64,000 nt of DNA from Microbacterium protaetiae (GCF_004135285.1 NZ_CP035494.1:3720001-3784000), one strand, 5' to 3'. Shown: positions 18,561-28,723, counted from the first letter of the stretch. Notes: generated by a model not told the origin, from the letters alone. Program-made: numbers and translations.

Positions 18561-20260
18561 TCACGTCGTGCGCCGACGGGCCAGTTCTTCGCGTACCTCG
18601 CGACGGATGACCTTGCCCACCAGCGACCGGGGCAATGCGTCGAGCTGTACGAACGACCGCGGCACCTTGTAGCCGGCCAGGTGCACGCGGCTGTGTGCGC
18701 GCAGGCTCTCCGGATCGAACACCGCTCCTTCGCGCAGGACGACCGCGGCATTCACCGCCTCTCCCCCGTCGGGGCGGGCAAGGCCCACGACCGCCGCTTC
18801 GACCACGTCGGGATGCAGCAGGAGTGCGTTCTCGACTTCGCTCGGGCTGATGTTGAATCCGCCGGTGATGATGAGCTCTTTGATCCGGTCGACGACCGTG
18901 ACGAAGCCGTCGGCGTCGGCGGTCACGATGTCGCCCGTGCGCAGCCAGCCGCCCTCCAGCAGCGTGCGCGCGGTCTCGTCGGGCAGGTTCCAGTACCCCT
19001 GGAACACCTGCGGGCCGCGCACGAGCAGCTCGCCGGGTTCGCCCAGCGGGCGGTCGGTGCTCGGATCTTCGGGATCGACCACCCGGATCTCGGTGCTCGG
19101 GAAGGGCACGCCCACCGTGCCGGTGCGGCGCCGCGGACCCATCGGGTTGCCCAGCGCGATCGGCGAGCACTCGGTCATGCCGTATCCCTCCACCAACACG
19201 CCGCCGGTCGCCTTCTCCCAGCGCCGCACTGTCGCCTCGGGCAGCGCCATCGCGCCCGAGATGGCGTTGCGCAGGCTCGTCAGCGCGATCCCCGCGCGGC
19301 TGGTCGCGCGCGCCAGGGCGTCGTAGATCGGCGGGACGGCGGGCAGGAAGGTGGGCGGGGTGCGCCGAATGGCATCGAGCGTCATCGTCACCTCGAAGGT
19401 CGGAAACAGCACGATGCGCGCGCCGATCGAGATCGCCGTGGTCAGGCACAGCGTCAGGCCGTAGGCGTGGAACAGCGGCAGCACGGCATAGAACACCTCG
19501 CCGCCGGGCACCAGATCGGGCACCCAGGCGACGGACTGGGCCGCATTGGAGCGCAGGTTGCGGTGGGTCAGGACGGCGGCCTTGGGCAGCCCCGTCGTAC
19601 CGCTGGTGAACTGCAGCACGGCGATGTCATCGAGCTCGGGTCGCGCGAGGCGCGACCGGATGCGCCGCGACTGTGCGACGCGCGGCCACGTGATGACGCT
19701 CTTCGCCGTCGGGCGAACCGTCAGCGACGCGCGGGTCGCGCGCGCCTTGGGAACCGGCAGACGCAGCATCGTGCGCAGGCGCCACGGCATCGCCTCGGGC
19801 ATTGTCACGGCGACGATGTGGGCGGGGCGGATGTCGGACGGAAAATCCGCGACGGTGTCGGCAACGGCATCCCACACGATGGCGACCTTCGCGTGATGCA
19901 CCTCGAACAGGTGACGCAGCTCCGGGCCGTGTACCGCGGATTGTGCTCGACGACGATGGCGCCCAGCCGCTGCGCCGCATAGAACGCGACGATGTGCTGC
20001 GGGCAGTTCGGAAGGATCAGTGCGACGCGGTCGCCTGAGGCCACGCCGAGCCGGCGCAGACCTTCCGCCGCACGCTGGACCTGCTCGCCGAGGTGGGCGT
20101 ATGTCGTGGTGGCACCGAAGAACTCGAGTGCAACGCGCTGGGGAAACCGCGCCACCGCGTCGTCGAGCATGTCGATCAGCGTCTGGTTCACCGGTTCGAT
20201 CTCGGCGGGCACACCCTCGGCGTACGAGGTCAGCCAGGGGCGCGAGGCGAGGGCGTTCAT
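18561..20260 (-). pseudogene. long-chain fatty acid--CoA ligase, frameshifted
   Basis: AMP-forming acyl-CoA ligase split by one missing base. The N-terminal part (start ATG 20260, MNALASRPWL) runs to ...VVEHNPRYTAR near 19925. The frame then breaks and resumes as HHAKVAIVWDAV at 19901. Restoring one C in the + strand run CTCCGGG (about 19921-19926) would give ...YTARELRHLFEVHHAK and a normal ~566 aa protein. All later motifs are intact: FTSGTTGLPKAAVLTHRNL (P-loop), GYGMTECSP, GWLRTGDI and KVIRREVREEL with the C-terminal Lys. This is either a recent inactivation or a sequencing error. A -10-like TACGCT lies 6 bases before the ATG. Confidence 0.85.
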
Positions 20261-20266
20261 CTCTTC

Positions 20267-20272
20267 AGCGTA
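20267..20272 (-). promoter_or_regulatory. -10 element of leaderless acyl-CoA ligase promoter
   Basis: TACGCT on the minus strand, 6 bases before ATG 20260. Confidence 0.4.
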
Positions 20273-20320
20273 GGTCGCGCGGTGTACCGCTGGGCGCATG
20301 TCTTGCGCCCGCGGGGTGCC

Positions 20321-21241
20321 TCACTCGGCGCGGAGGATCTCCAGCGCGTGTGCGAAGTCGGCGGGGTACGGTGACGCGAACGACACCCGCTCCCCCGTAC
20401 CGGGATGTTCGAACGCGAGGCGGTGCGCATGCAGCCACTGTCGAGTCAGCCCGAGCCGCGCCGACAGCGTGGGGTCGGCGCCGTAGAGCGGATCGCCGAC
20501 GCAGGGATGCCGGTGCGCGGCCATATGCACGCGGATCTGGTGAGTGCGCCCGGTCTCAAGATGGATCTCGAGCAGGGATGCCCCGCGGAAGGCCTCGATC
20601 GTCTCGTAATGCGTGATCGAGTCCTTGCCGTCGGGCGTGACGGCGAACTTCCACGGGTGCGTGCGGTGTCGCCCGATCGGAGCGTCGATGGTTCCCGCCA
20701 ACGGGTCGGGATGGCCCTGCACCACCGCGTGGTAGATCTTCTCGACCGTGCGCTCTTTGAAGGCACGTTTGAGTGCCACATAGGCCCGTTCACTGGATGC
20801 CACCACCATCAGTCCGCTGGTTCCGGCATCCAATCGGTGCACGATCCCCTGCCGCTCAGCCGGGCCGCTCGTCGCGATCCGGAAGCCCGCCGCCGCGAGG
20901 GCTCCCAGCACTGTCGGCCCCTCCCAGCCCAGCGAAGGGTGGGCGGCGACCCCGGCGGGCTTGTCGACCACGACGATGTCATCGTCGCTGTAGACGACGC
21001 CGAGGTCGGGAACAGCCAGCGGCACCACCTGCGGTTCGCTCTTGGGCGTCCATGAGACCTCGAGCCACGCGCCCGCGTGCAGGCGGTCGGACTTGGCCAA
21101 CACCCGACCGTCGGCGCTCACGCCGCCGGCATCGGCCACGTCGGCGGCGAAGGTGCGCGAGAATCCGAGCATCTTGGCCAGCGCGGCATCCACACGGGTG
21201 CCGTCCAGGCCGTCGGGGACCGGCAGGGTGCGCGACTCCAC
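20321..21241 (-). CDS. RluA family pseudouridine synthase (RluD-like)
   Basis: 306 aa RNA pseudouridine synthase. It has an N-terminal S4-like RNA-binding domain (about residues 10-75, [20 protein letters not shown]) and a catalytic domain with [14 protein letters not shown] carrying the catalytic Asp. By position after lspA it corresponds to the RluD-like gene found there in many bacteria; the exact rRNA target cannot be read from sequence. GTG 21241 was chosen because it begins two bases after the lspA stop (TGA-CG-GTG), consistent with translational coupling. Confidence 0.9.
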   Translation of the reverse strand: MESRTLPVPDGLDGTRVDAALAKMLGFSRTFAADVADAGGVSADGRVLAKSDRLHAGAWLEVSWTPKSEPQVVPLAVPDLGVVYSDDDIVVVDKPAGVAAHPSLGWEGPTVLGALAAAGFRIATSGPAERQGIVHRLDAGTSGLMVVASSERAYVALKRAFKERTVEKIYHAVVQGHPDPLAGTIDAPIGRHRTHPWKFAVTPDGKDSITHYETIEAFRGASLLEIHLETGRTHQIRVHMAAHRHPCVGDPLYGADPTLSARLGLTRQWLHAHRLAFEHPGTGERVSFASPYPADFAHALEILRAE

Positions 21242-21242
21242 G

Positions 21243-21788
21243 TCAGTCCTCGATCGTGGCGTCACCCGTCGCACGCTTCTCGCGTGTGCCGTCCAGGCGC
21301 AGGCCGATCAAGACGAGGATGGCGACGCCGACCATCATGGTCGTGATGAACATGTCGGCGACGTTGTAGGTCGCCGGCATCATCCACGGGGTGTTGATGA
21401 AGTCGACCACGTGCCCGACTGCGAAACCCGGCTCACGGATGAGCCGGTCGGTGAGGTTGCCGAGCACTCCGCCCAGCAGCAGGCCCAGGATGATCGCCCA
21501 GGCCCGCGAGCGCACCCGCGTGCCGACGAGCCAGATGATCACGAGGGCGACGACCGCGAGGGCGATGGTGAAAAGCCAGGTGACGTGCTCGCCGAGCGAG
21601 AATGCCGCCCCGGCATTGGTGATGCGGAAGAAGATGAGGACATTGCCGATGACATGCACCGGCTGTTCCAGCGGAAGATGCTGCAGGGCGAGGTACTTGG
21701 TGAACTGGTCGACGGCCAGCACCAGCGTTGCGAGGATCACAACGAGGGTGCCGGCCGTCGCCGTACGCAGGGGGGCGCGACCGCTCAA
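21243..21788 (-). CDS. lspA: lipoprotein signal peptidase (signal peptidase II)
   Basis: 181 aa inner-membrane aspartic peptidase that cleaves diacylglyceryl prolipoproteins. Four hydrophobic segments and the two catalytic-Asp motifs are present (GNLTDRL and YNVADMFI), plus [11 protein letters not shown]. The start codon is TTG (21788). It lies after divIVA and before the pseudouridine synthase in one operon. CtaC in this window, with its LAGC lipobox, is a likely substrate. Confidence 0.95.
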   Translation of the reverse strand: MSGRAPLRTATAGTLVVILATLVLAVDQFTKYLALQHLPLEQPVHVIGNVLIFFRITNAGAAFSLGEHVTWLFTIALAVVALVIIWLVGTRVRSRAWAIILGLLLGGVLGNLTDRLIREPGFAVGHVVDFINTPWMMPATYNVADMFITTMMVGVAILVLIGLRLDGTREKRATGDATIED

Positions 21789-21804
21789 GAGCGTGGGCCG
21801 GGGC

Positions 21805-21820
21805 CCGGACTACAGTCCGG
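21805..21820 (-). terminator. small hairpin at the divIVA stop
   Basis: CCGGACT (21805-21811) and AGTCCGG (21814-21820) are separated by two bases and span the divIVA stop codon. A short hairpin without a U-tract, so attenuation at most. Confidence 0.25.
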
Positions 21821-22403
21821 CCGAGACCGGCGTCGCACCTGAGCTGGTGCCGGTGGTCTCGAGATCGCGGAGCTTGCCCTCGATGTAGCTGCGCAGCTGC
21901 GAGCGGTAGTCGCTCTCGAACTTCTCCAGCTCGGCGATGCGACCCTCGAGGGTGGTGCGCTCCTTGTCGAGGCGGGCGATCTCGTCGCGGCCGCGAGCCT
22001 CGGCCTCAGAGATGATCGAGGCGGCCTGGGCACGGGCATCGGCGATCAGCTGGTCGTGCTGCGCCTTGCCCTCGGCGACGTGCTCGTCGTGCAGGCGCTG
22101 GGCCAGCTCGATGATGCCCGCGCTCTGCGCGGCGCCGTCGGTGGCGGCCGGTGCGGCGGCCACGGGAGCCGCGGCCACGGGCGCGGGCTGCGGCTCGGCA
22201 GCCGGCTGCGGCGCCGGCGACGCGGCCTCGCCCGACTCATACGCGGCGAGCTTGGCCTTCAGTTCCTCGTTCTCGGCCAGGGCCTTGCGCCACTCGACCA
22301 CGATCTCATCGAGGAAGTCATCGACCTCATCGGGATCGAAGCCCTCCTTGAACCGGACGTGCTGGAACTGCTTGGTGACGACGTCATCCGGAGTCAGTGG
22401 CAT
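21810..22403 (-). CDS. divIVA: DivIVA domain polar growth protein (Wag31-like)
   Basis: 197 aa coiled-coil cytoskeletal protein that marks cell poles and directs polar wall synthesis. The N-terminal membrane-binding domain is LTPDDVVTKQFQHVRFKEGF followed by DPDEVDDFLDEIVVEW. An Ala/Pro-rich linker (about residues 60-95) and a second coiled coil (about 105-185) follow. Shorter than mycobacterial Wag31 because of the short linker. ATG follows AGAGGAAG. Its place downstream of ftsZ-sepF-yggT is the conserved actinobacterial arrangement. Confidence 0.93.
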   Translation of the reverse strand: MPLTPDDVVTKQFQHVRFKEGFDPDEVDDFLDEIVVEWRKALAENEELKAKLAAYESGEAASPAPQPAAEPQPAPVAAAPVAAAPAATDGAAQSAGIIELAQRLHDEHVAEGKAQHDQLIADARAQAASIISEAEARGRDEIARLDKERTTLEGRIAELEKFESDYRSQLRSYIEGKLRDLETTGTSSGATPVSAGL

Positions 22404-22462
22404 TTCTTCCTCTTTCGGGCTCGTTCTTCTGCAAAGTATCTTGCGTGGCCGATGCCAGGGCG

Positions 22463-22478
22463 CCGACCTCGCGGTCGG
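22463..22478 (-). terminator. hairpin between yggT and divIVA
   Basis: CCGACC (22463-22468) and GGTCGG (22473-22478) with loop TCGC, about 50 bases after yggT. There is no U-run. It may be a partial terminator or part of the divIVA leader. Confidence 0.3.
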
Positions 22479-22527
22479 TCACTTCAGGCAAGCATAGTCG
22501 CCGGGCCACCCCGACGCGAAGGCTCGG

Positions 22528-22830
22528 TCATAGGACGGAAAGGGCTCCCGTGATCGACATCAGCACGAAGCACACAAGGATCACGATGGTGAAGGAGAGG
22601 TCGATCGACACCGCTCCGATGCGCACCGGGCGCACGAACCGACGGAGGAGTCGCAGCGGCGGATCGGTCAGGGTGTAGACGATCTCGGCGAACACGAGTC
22701 CGGCGCCTTTCGGACGCCATCCCCGGTTCACGATCGGGATGATGTCGAGGATCATCCGTGCGAACAGCACGAGGACATACAGCAGCAGCAGGGTGTTGAC
22801 GATCGCTGCGATCAGTCCGACTATTCCCAC
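22528..22830 (-). CDS. YggT family membrane protein
   Basis: 100 aa integral membrane protein with two hydrophobic segments (residues 1-30 and about 70-100) around the conserved LLLYVLVLFARMILDIIP and DPPLRLLRRFVRP signatures. The precise role is unknown; the gene is found with sepF and divIVA throughout actinobacteria and firmicutes. GTG start, 5 bases after sepF. Confidence 0.9.
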   Translation of the reverse strand: MGIVGLIAAIVNTLLLLYVLVLFARMILDIIPIVNRGWRPKGAGLVFAEIVYTLTDPPLRLLRRFVRPVRIGAVSIDLSFTIVILVCFVLMSITGALSVL

Positions 22831-22835
22831 GTCTG

Positions 22836-23312
22836 TTACGACTGCGCGAAGGGCGTGACCTCGGGGTCTGCCTGCGCGACGGTGCCGTCACCCGAGAGCG
22901 CGACGTTCTCGGGCGAGAGCAGGAACACCTTGCTGGTGACCCGCTCGATGCGACCGTACAGCCCCAGCGACAGACCGCTCGCGAAGTCGACGAGACGGCG
23001 TGCATCGGCGTCGCTCATCTGCGAGAGGTTGATGATCACCGGGATGCCCTCGCGGAAGTTCTCGGCGATCAGCTGCGCATCGCGGTACTGCTTCGGGTGC
23101 ACCGTGAGAATCTCGGTGACCGTGCTCGGCGCGGGCTGGCGCACCACGGCGGGCCGGTGGATGGGGGTCACCGGAGCGGCCTTCTCGACGCTCTTCACGG
23201 TGCTCTTCGCGGTGCCGCGAGCGGCAGGCTGCGGCGCTTGCTCCTCTTCGTACACCTCTTCCTCATCGGCAAGACCCAGGTACACCATGGTCTTCTTGAG
23301 CGGGTTCGACAT
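22836..23312 (-). CDS. sepF: cell division protein SepF
   Basis: 158 aa membrane anchor of the Z-ring in actinobacteria, which lack FtsA. An N-terminal amphipathic helix ([17 protein letters not shown]), an acidic/proline linker and the C-terminal SepF fold ([38 protein letters not shown]) are seen. ATG 23312 was chosen because MSNPLKK is the conserved start. Located between yggS and yggT. Confidence 0.95.
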   Translation of the reverse strand: MSNPLKKTMVYLGLADEEEVYEEEQAPQPAARGTAKSTVKSVEKAAPVTPIHRPAVVRQPAPSTVTEILTVHPKQYRDAQLIAENFREGIPVIINLSQMSDADARRLVDFASGLSLGLYGRIERVTSKVFLLSPENVALSGDGTVAQADPEVTPFAQS

Positions 23313-23343
23313 CGCATCCTCCGTTTGCTCGTCTGTATCGAGG

Positions 23344-24024
23344 CTAAATGTGTGGGGGCCGCTCGCCCGTGATTGCCGACCCGATCCGCAGGTGTGTCGC
23401 ACCTGCGGCGACCGCCTCGACGAAGTCGGCGGTCATGCCCGCTGAGATCCAGTCGGCGTCGGGCACCACGGTGCGCAGCCGCTGCGCGTAGCCGGCGAGT
23501 CTTTCGAACGCGGGTGCGGCGGGCTCGTCGAGCGGCGCGACCGCCATGACTCCGCGTATCCGCAGGGTGCGGCATCCGGTCACGACGTGCTCGGCAAGAG
23601 CTTCGATATCGCGCGGCGCGACACCTCCGCGGGCGGGATCGTCGGTCAGGTTCACCTGCAGCAGCACGTCGAGCTCACCCTCGCCGGCGTGATCGAGAGC
23701 GTCGGCAAGGCGGGCGCGGTCGACGGAGTGAACGGCGGATGCCGCAGCCCGGATCGCCCGCGCCTTCTTTGTCTGCGCCTGGCCGATGAAGTGCCAGCGC
23801 AACCCGGCGAGATCGCCGAGCTCGGCGGCCTTCGCCGTCAACTCCTGCTGCCGGTTCTCTCCCACGTCGCGAACTCCGAGACGGTAGAGCTCGGCGACGA
23901 GGGAGGCCGGATGGAATTTCGTGACGACGATTCGGGTGATCTGGGCCGGATCGCGCCCCGCCGCGCGCGCGGCATCGGCGATGCGCGCGTCGACGGTGGC
24001 GAGGCGGGCGGCGAGATCGTCCAC
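23344..24024 (-). CDS. YggS family pyridoxal phosphate homeostasis protein
   Basis: 226 aa PLP-binding TIM-barrel protein (YggS/PLPBP). The lysine motif [25 protein letters not shown] and [12 protein letters not shown] with GSAITGER at the C-terminus are conserved. Start GTG abuts the ftsZ stop directly. It lies in the ftsZ-yggS-sepF order common to Gram-positives. Confidence 0.93.
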   Translation of the reverse strand: MDDLAARLATVDARIADAARAAGRDPAQITRIVVTKFHPASLVAELYRLGVRDVGENRQQELTAKAAELGDLAGLRWHFIGQAQTKKARAIRAAASAVHSVDRARLADALDHAGEGELDVLLQVNLTDDPARGGVAPRDIEALAEHVVTGCRTLRIRGVMAVAPLDEPAAPAFERLAGYAQRLRTVVPDADWISAGMTADFVEAVAAGATHLRIGSAITGERPPHI

Positions 24025-25179
24025 TTACTTCAGGAAGTCGGGGATGTCGAGATCGTCATCGCCGAACGCCGAGTCGTAGCCCGAATCGGCCACGACCGAC
24101 ACCGGCTCGGGGGCCTTCGTCGGAGCGGGCTCGGACTCTTCGCCGGCACGGGCCGCCTCATCGGCGGGCGTGTCGGGAAGCGCGGGAGCCACCGGTCGCT
24201 GGGCGAGAATCGGCTCGATGCGCGTCTGCGGTTCGCCCCCGTCGAACCCGGCGGCGATGACGGTGACGCGCACTTCGTCGCCCAGGGTGTCGTCGATGAC
24301 CGTGCCGAAAATGATGTTCGCCTCGGGGTGTGCGGCTTCTTTCACCAGTTGCGCAGCATCGTTGATCTCGAAGATGCCGAGGTTCGACCCGCCCTGGATC
24401 GACAGCAGCACCCCATGGGCGCCCTCGATCGAGGCCTCCAGCAGAGGCGATTCGACGGCCAGCTCGGCAGCCTTGATGGCCCGGTCGGCGCCGCGGGCCG
24501 AGCCGATGCCCATGAGCGCCGAACCCGCGCCCTGCATGACCGACTTCACATCGGCGAAGTCGAGGTTGATCAGCCCAGGCGTGGTGATCAGATCGGTGAT
24601 GCCCTGCACACCGGCCAGGAGCACCTGGTCGGCAGTGGCGAAGGCCTCGATCATCGAGATGCCGCGGTCGCTGATCTCCAGCAGCCGGTCGTTGGGCACG
24701 ACGATGAGGGTGTCGACCTCTTCTTTCAGGCGCCCCACCCCGACCTCGGCCTGACTCTGCCGACGCCGGCCTTCGAACGAGAACGGCTTGGTGACCACAC
24801 CGATGGTCAACGCGCCGATCGACTTCGCGATCTTGGCGACCACCGGGGCACCGCCGGTGCCCGTTCCGCCGCCCTCGCCCGCGGTCACAAAGACCATGTC
24901 GGCGCCCGCGAGCGCCTCTTCGATCTCTTCCGCGTGGTCCTCAGCCGCACGACGGCCCACTTCGGGATCGGCGCCCGCGCCGAGCCCGCGGGTGAGCTCG
25001 CGTCCGACATCGAGTTTGACGTCGGCGTCGCTCATCAACAGCGCCTGCGCATCGGTGTTGATGGCGATGAACTCCACACCGCGCAGACCGAGTTCGATCA
25101 TGCGATTGACAGCGTTCACGCCGCCGCCACCGACCCCGACCACCTTGATCACTGCGAGGTAGTTCTGGTTCTGGCTCAT
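24025..25179 (-). CDS. ftsZ: cell division protein FtsZ
   Basis: Tubulin-like GTPase (384 aa) that forms the Z-ring. GTP-binding [13 protein letters not shown], the T3/T7 loops ([12 protein letters not shown]) and a C-terminal conserved peptide ending [10 protein letters not shown], which contacts SepF, are present. ATG 25179 ([20 protein letters not shown]) follows GAGG; a start nine codons upstream is less likely. Its upstream region is AT-rich with three dyads and probably holds dedicated promoters. Confidence 0.97.
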   Translation of the reverse strand: MSQNQNYLAVIKVVGVGGGGVNAVNRMIELGLRGVEFIAINTDAQALLMSDADVKLDVGRELTRGLGAGADPEVGRRAAEDHAEEIEEALAGADMVFVTAGEGGGTGTGGAPVVAKIAKSIGALTIGVVTKPFSFEGRRRQSQAEVGVGRLKEEVDTLIVVPNDRLLEISDRGISMIEAFATADQVLLAGVQGITDLITTPGLINLDFADVKSVMQGAGSALMGIGSARGADRAIKAAELAVESPLLEASIEGAHGVLLSIQGGSNLGIFEINDAAQLVKEAAHPEANIIFGTVIDDTLGDEVRVTVIAAGFDGGEPQTRIEPILAQRPVAPALPDTPADEAARAGEESEPAPTKAPEPVSVVADSGYDSAFGDDDLDIPDFLK

Positions 25180-25367
25180 GCCGGCCTCCGTCTCGTCCCG
25201 AACCAAGCTTGTAAACCTTCAACCTCATCTAGAGGTTTAAAGAATTGCCCGGTATGCAATTCCTTTGTCTGAAGGTAAGCGGCGCCGCCCCGGAATCGCG
25301 GCGCATACGGGCGTGTCGGTCAAATTAGCCGACTAATTGGTCGACATCGGCCAGGACAGTCCGGTCG
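25180..25367 (-). promoter_or_regulatory. AT-rich ftsQ-ftsZ intergenic region with three dyads
   Basis: Unusually AT-rich for this genome. Inverted repeats: AACCTC-N5-GAGGTT (25221-25237), GAATTGC-N7-GCAATTC (25242-25262) and AATTAG-CCGA-CTAATT (25323-25338). In actinobacteria ftsZ is transcribed from its own promoters in this interval, so these dyads are candidate operators or promoter parts. No unambiguous -35/-10 pair could be fixed by eye. Confidence 0.5.
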
Positions 25368-26345
25368 TCAGCGCACCAGCACGGCGTCGGGGCTGGACAC
25401 GTCGTAGGAATGCACCTTCGACGGTGGCTTGCTCTTCATCATCGTCTGCAGCACCAGACCCTTGCGCGCCGAGTCGTCGGCACTGCCCCAGATGATCTTC
25501 GTATCGGTGTCGCCGAGGGTCAGCGTGACGTCGTCGGCCGTCGAGGCCGACACCGCGGTCACCTTCGTGCGGATCGTCGATGGCAGCGAGCGCATCACCT
25601 GGCCGGCCGCGCGGAAGGCCTCAGAACGCGTGCCGCCGTCGATCGTGAGCACCGGCTGGTTCTTCGGCTTCGCCGACGTGGTTGACAAAGCCACCCCCGC
25701 CGCGTCGACGAGCGTGTATCCGGCGGCAGAACTGACAACGCCCACCGGCGTGCGCTCGACGATGCGCACGACGAGTTCGTGCGGCGGGCGCGCCTGGAGT
25801 GTATATGTCTGAACAAGCGGGAACTTCACGAGTGCGGCCTTCACGGCGGCCTCGTCGACGAGGGGCAGTGGTGTGCCCAGCTGCCCGGCCAGCGCTTTCG
25901 CGACCGCCGCCTCGTCGAGGGTCTTGGTGCCCACGACGTGGATGTCATGCACGGCGAACAGCGGACTGTACGCCGCGCCGAACGAGCCGGCGATCAACAG
26001 GACGAACGCGCCCAGGGTGCTCAGCCACACGACTCGGCGCCGGCGTTGGTGAACGGTGAAGCGTCGCACTTCGGCACGCAATGCGCGCCGGCGGGCGTGG
26101 GATGCCTTCCACACGTCCCAGAGCCGAACGCGCGACGCATCGCCCGACACCGGCGCGGGCCCGTCAGCGGCGTCGGGTGCGGGCTCAGACAGCGGGCGCG
26201 CCGGCGGGGATGCGGCATCCCCCCGGTCGCCGAACGGAATGATCGGGGCCGTCGGCTCGGGCTCTGCCTCGTGCGATTCGGGGGCGTGCGCCCGCTCGGG
26301 ACGCTGGGCTCGTGGCGGAGCGGGCAGAGGCGTGGGCCGACGCAC
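25368..26345 (-). CDS. ftsQ: cell division protein FtsQ (POTRA domain)
   Basis: 325 aa bitopic divisome protein. A long Pro/Glu-rich cytoplasmic N-terminus (about 130 residues) precedes one membrane helix (VWLSTLGAFVLLIAGSFGAA). The extracytoplasmic POTRA domain (FAVHDIHVVGTKTLDEAAV) and FtsQ domain (PHELVVRIVERTPVGVV) follow. GTG start 3 bases after murC. It is thought to link FtsZ-side and wall-side division proteins. Confidence 0.92.
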   Translation of the reverse strand: MRRPTPLPAPPRAQRPERAHAPESHEAEPEPTAPIIPFGDRGDAASPPARPLSEPAPDAADGPAPVSGDASRVRLWDVWKASHARRRALRAEVRRFTVHQRRRRVVWLSTLGAFVLLIAGSFGAAYSPLFAVHDIHVVGTKTLDEAAVAKALAGQLGTPLPLVDEAAVKAALVKFPLVQTYTLQARPPHELVVRIVERTPVGVVSSAAGYTLVDAAGVALSTTSAKPKNQPVLTIDGGTRSEAFRAAGQVMRSLPSTIRTKVTAVSASTADDVTLTLGDTDTKIIWGSADDSARKGLVLQTMMKSKPPSKVHSYDVSSPDAVLVR

Positions 26346-26348
26346 GGG

Positions 26349-27743
26349 TCATTCTCCGGCCGCGAGCGCCTGCAGCACCTGCGGGATGATCAGGTACACG
26401 TTTCCGCAGCCGAGCGTGATGACGTAGTCACCGGCCCGGGCGATCGATGCGGTGTAGTCGGCGGCCTCCTGCCAGTCTTCGACGTAGCGCACCCGGGCGG
26501 CATCGGCGAAGTCGTCGCTGACGAGCCGGCCGGTCACCCCCGGGATCGGGTCTTCTCGCGCGCCGTACACGTCGAGAACGACCGTGTGGTCGGCACGCGA
26601 TTCGAGCACCTCGGCGAACTCGCGGTGCATCTGCTGGGTGCGCGAGAAGGTGTGCGGCTGATGCACCGCGATGATGCGGCCGTCACCGATGACGGTGCGC
26701 GCGGCATCCAAGGCCGCAGCCACTTCGGTGGGGTGGTGCGCATAGTCGTCGTACACGCTCACTCCGCGTTCGATGCCGTGAAGCTCGAAGCGGCGCACCG
26801 TGCCGGTGAAGCCCTCGATGGCACGCACCGCCGACTCGAGGTCGTGGCCGAGAGTGACAAGCACGGCGGCGGCCCCTGCCGCGTTGACGGCATTGTGGGC
26901 ACCGGGCACGGCCAGTTGCGCCCGCACCGACACGGCTCCGTGGGTCAGGGTGAACGATACCGGCCCATCGGTGACCACATCCGACACGCGCACGTCCGCG
27001 CCCTGTGCCTGCCCGAACGTGATCACGTTCGCATGCGTGATGCTGCCGGTCACCCGCCGTGCGCCGGGATCGTCGGCCGAGATGACGACGGCCTCGCGCG
27101 CCTGGTTCGCGAACTGCGCGAATGCCGCATAGAAGGCATCACCGGTGCCGTAGTGGTCGAGGTGGTCGGGGTCGACGTTGGTGACAAGCGCGACCGAGGT
27201 GTCGTAGAGCAGAAAGGTGCCGTCGGACTCGTCGGCCTCGATCACGAAAAGCTCGTCAGAGCCGGTGCCGCTGGAGGCCCCCAGCTGCGCTATCACTCCC
27301 CCGTTGACGAAGGTGGGGTCGGCATCCAGCGCCTGCAGCGCGGTGACGATCATGCCCGTCGAGGTGGTCTTGCCATGGGCACCGGCCACCGAGACGAGGC
27401 GTCGCCCGCCGATGAGCCAATGCAGTGCCTGCGAACGGTGGATGACAGCCAGGCCGCGCTCTTTCGCAGCGAGGTACTCGGGGTTCTCGGGCCAGATCGC
27501 CCCCGTGTGGATCACGGTGTCGGCGTCGCCGAGGTGTGCGGCGTCGTGCCCGATGTGCACGTCGGCGCCCAGCTCGGCGAGGGCACGGAGGTTCGCGCTG
27601 TCGGCGCGGTCGGACCCGGACACCCGGATGCCGCGGGCCAGGAACATCCGCGCCAGCCCTGACATGCCCGAACCACCGATGCCGATGAAGTGCGCGGCAC
27701 GGATCTCGTCGGGGATGGGAAGGCTCAAATCGGGTCTGATCAT
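26349..27743 (-). CDS. murC: UDP-N-acetylmuramate--L-alanine ligase
   Basis: 464 aa ATP-dependent ligase adding the first residue of the peptidoglycan stem. The Rossmann motif [17 protein letters not shown]-loop [11 protein letters not shown], central EADESDGTF and [12 protein letters not shown] are intact. It is separated from murG by two + strand genes, so it probably needs its own promoter; TAGGAT lies 9 bases before the ATG on the minus strand. Confidence 0.96.
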   Translation of the reverse strand: MIRPDLSLPIPDEIRAAHFIGIGGSGMSGLARMFLARGIRVSGSDRADSANLRALAELGADVHIGHDAAHLGDADTVIHTGAIWPENPEYLAAKERGLAVIHRSQALHWLIGGRRLVSVAGAHGKTTSTGMIVTALQALDADPTFVNGGVIAQLGASSGTGSDELFVIEADESDGTFLLYDTSVALVTNVDPDHLDHYGTGDAFYAAFAQFANQAREAVVISADDPGARRVTGSITHANVITFGQAQGADVRVSDVVTDGPVSFTLTHGAVSVRAQLAVPGAHNAVNAAGAAAVLVTLGHDLESAVRAIEGFTGTVRRFELHGIERGVSVYDDYAHHPTEVAAALDAARTVIGDGRIIAVHQPHTFSRTQQMHREFAEVLESRADHTVVLDVYGAREDPIPGVTGRLVSDDFADAARVRYVEDWQEAADYTASIARAGDYVITLGCGNVYLIIPQVLQALAAGE

Positions 27744-27814
27744 GTCGGATCCATCCTAAGTTCGACGGTCGATCGGCCCGGCCGTGGCGCGCTGGGAGGA
27801 TGCTGGAGGGCTGA

Positions 27815-27850
27815 TTTGTATTGACACATATGAACAATGGGTGGTACAAA
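27815..27850 (+). promoter_or_regulatory. promoter and dyad of the membrane protein-gntR pair
   Basis: -35 TTGACA (27821-27826), an 18-base spacer and -10 TACAAA (27845-27850). The ATG at 27857 falls at the expected transcription start, so the message is probably leaderless. The hexamers TTTGTA (27815-27820) and TACAAA (27845-27850) form an inverted repeat embracing the promoter, a candidate GntR operator. Confidence 0.6.
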
Positions 27851-27856
27851 CGATCC

Positions 27857-28723
27857 ATGGATGAGCGTCTCGTCACCGTCGTCTGGTTCGCCGTCATCGC
27901 GGCGATGCCGATTGTCTGCCTCTTCGTGATGTCGCGCCCGCACTGGTCACAGCGCCGCGCACAGCAGACCGCACTGCGTGCCGGCCCGCCGTTGGGCTCG
28001 GACGCCCTGCGTACCAGGGTGGCCAACGCCGTCCGCGCACGCGCGACGGTCAACATGTGGGCCGCACTGCTGGCCATCGTCGCGTACGGCGCGGTCGCTG
28101 TCGTCGCGCCGGCGGCCGCGAATGCGAGCACCGCGTGGCTGCTGCTGCTGGTGTTGGTCTGCGGTGTCTTCGCCGTCACCGGCGTCGTATACCAGACGCG
28201 GCATCCGCTGTTCACACCGCCGACACACGCGGTGCGGGTGGCTCACGTCCGCCGCGTGCGCACGGCGCACTATCTGGGTCGGACGCTCACGGCACTGCCG
28301 CGGGTGCTGCTCGCGCTGGCCGCGGTCGGCACCGCCGTCGTGGTGCCGCTCGCCCACCCCACAAACCGGCCGCTCATCATTCTCGTCGTGTGCTTCACCG
28401 CCGCCCTCATCGTGTCATCGTGGACGCTGTGGATGGAGCACCATGTGCTGGCGGCTCCGCAGGCCGCCGGTGACGCACTCGAGCTGGCATGGGACGACCT
28501 GTTCCGCGCGAACACGGTGAACACCCTGCGCATGGCCGCCGCCATGGCCAGCTCGCTACCCGTGGGTGCACTCCTGATGACCGCGATCAGCAGCGGGGCG
28601 AGTGCGCCGACCACGACGGCGTTCACCTTTGTCGGCATCCCGTTCGTGCAGCTGGTTTATCTCGCCGGCGCCGACCGCGTGCGGCCGCCGTTGCGTCCCA
28701 CACTGACCGGGGGCCTCGCATGA
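27857..28723 (+). CDS. multi-pass membrane protein of unknown function, paired with a GntR regulator
   Basis: 288 aa. About seven hydrophobic segments are seen (e.g. VVWFAVIAAMPIVCLFVM at the N-terminus, WLLLLVLVCGVFAVTGVVY, VLLALAAVGTAVVVPLA, IILVVCFTAALIVSSWTLW). No ABC or transporter signature was recognised. ATG 27857 was chosen because the -10 box places the transcription start there. The stop overlaps the gntR start as ATGA. By analogy with YtrA-type operons, where a small GntR protein controls a membrane system, it may be an envelope-stress or export function; this is inference only. The pair interrupts the dcw cluster. Confidence 0.7.
   Translation: MDERLVTVVWFAVIAAMPIVCLFVMSRPHWSQRRAQQTALRAGPPLGSDALRTRVANAVRARATVNMWAALLAIVAYGAVAVVAPAAANASTAWLLLLVLVCGVFAVTGVVYQTRHPLFTPPTHAVRVAHVRRVRTAHYLGRTLTALPRVLLALAAVGTAVVVPLAHPTNRPLIILVVCFTAALIVSSWTLWMEHHVLAAPQAAGDALELAWDDLFRANTVNTLRMAAAMASSLPVGALLMTAISSGASAPTTTAFTFVGIPFVQLVYLAGADRVRPPLRPTLTGGLA

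Noticed and set aside
15457-18672. Very long open frame antisense to dnaE (and a similar one antisense to pyc at 52909-55698)
   Set aside because: These are third-position GC artefacts opposite well-identified genes. Their translations are Arg/His/Val/Asp-rich with no domain, and no ribosome site is present.
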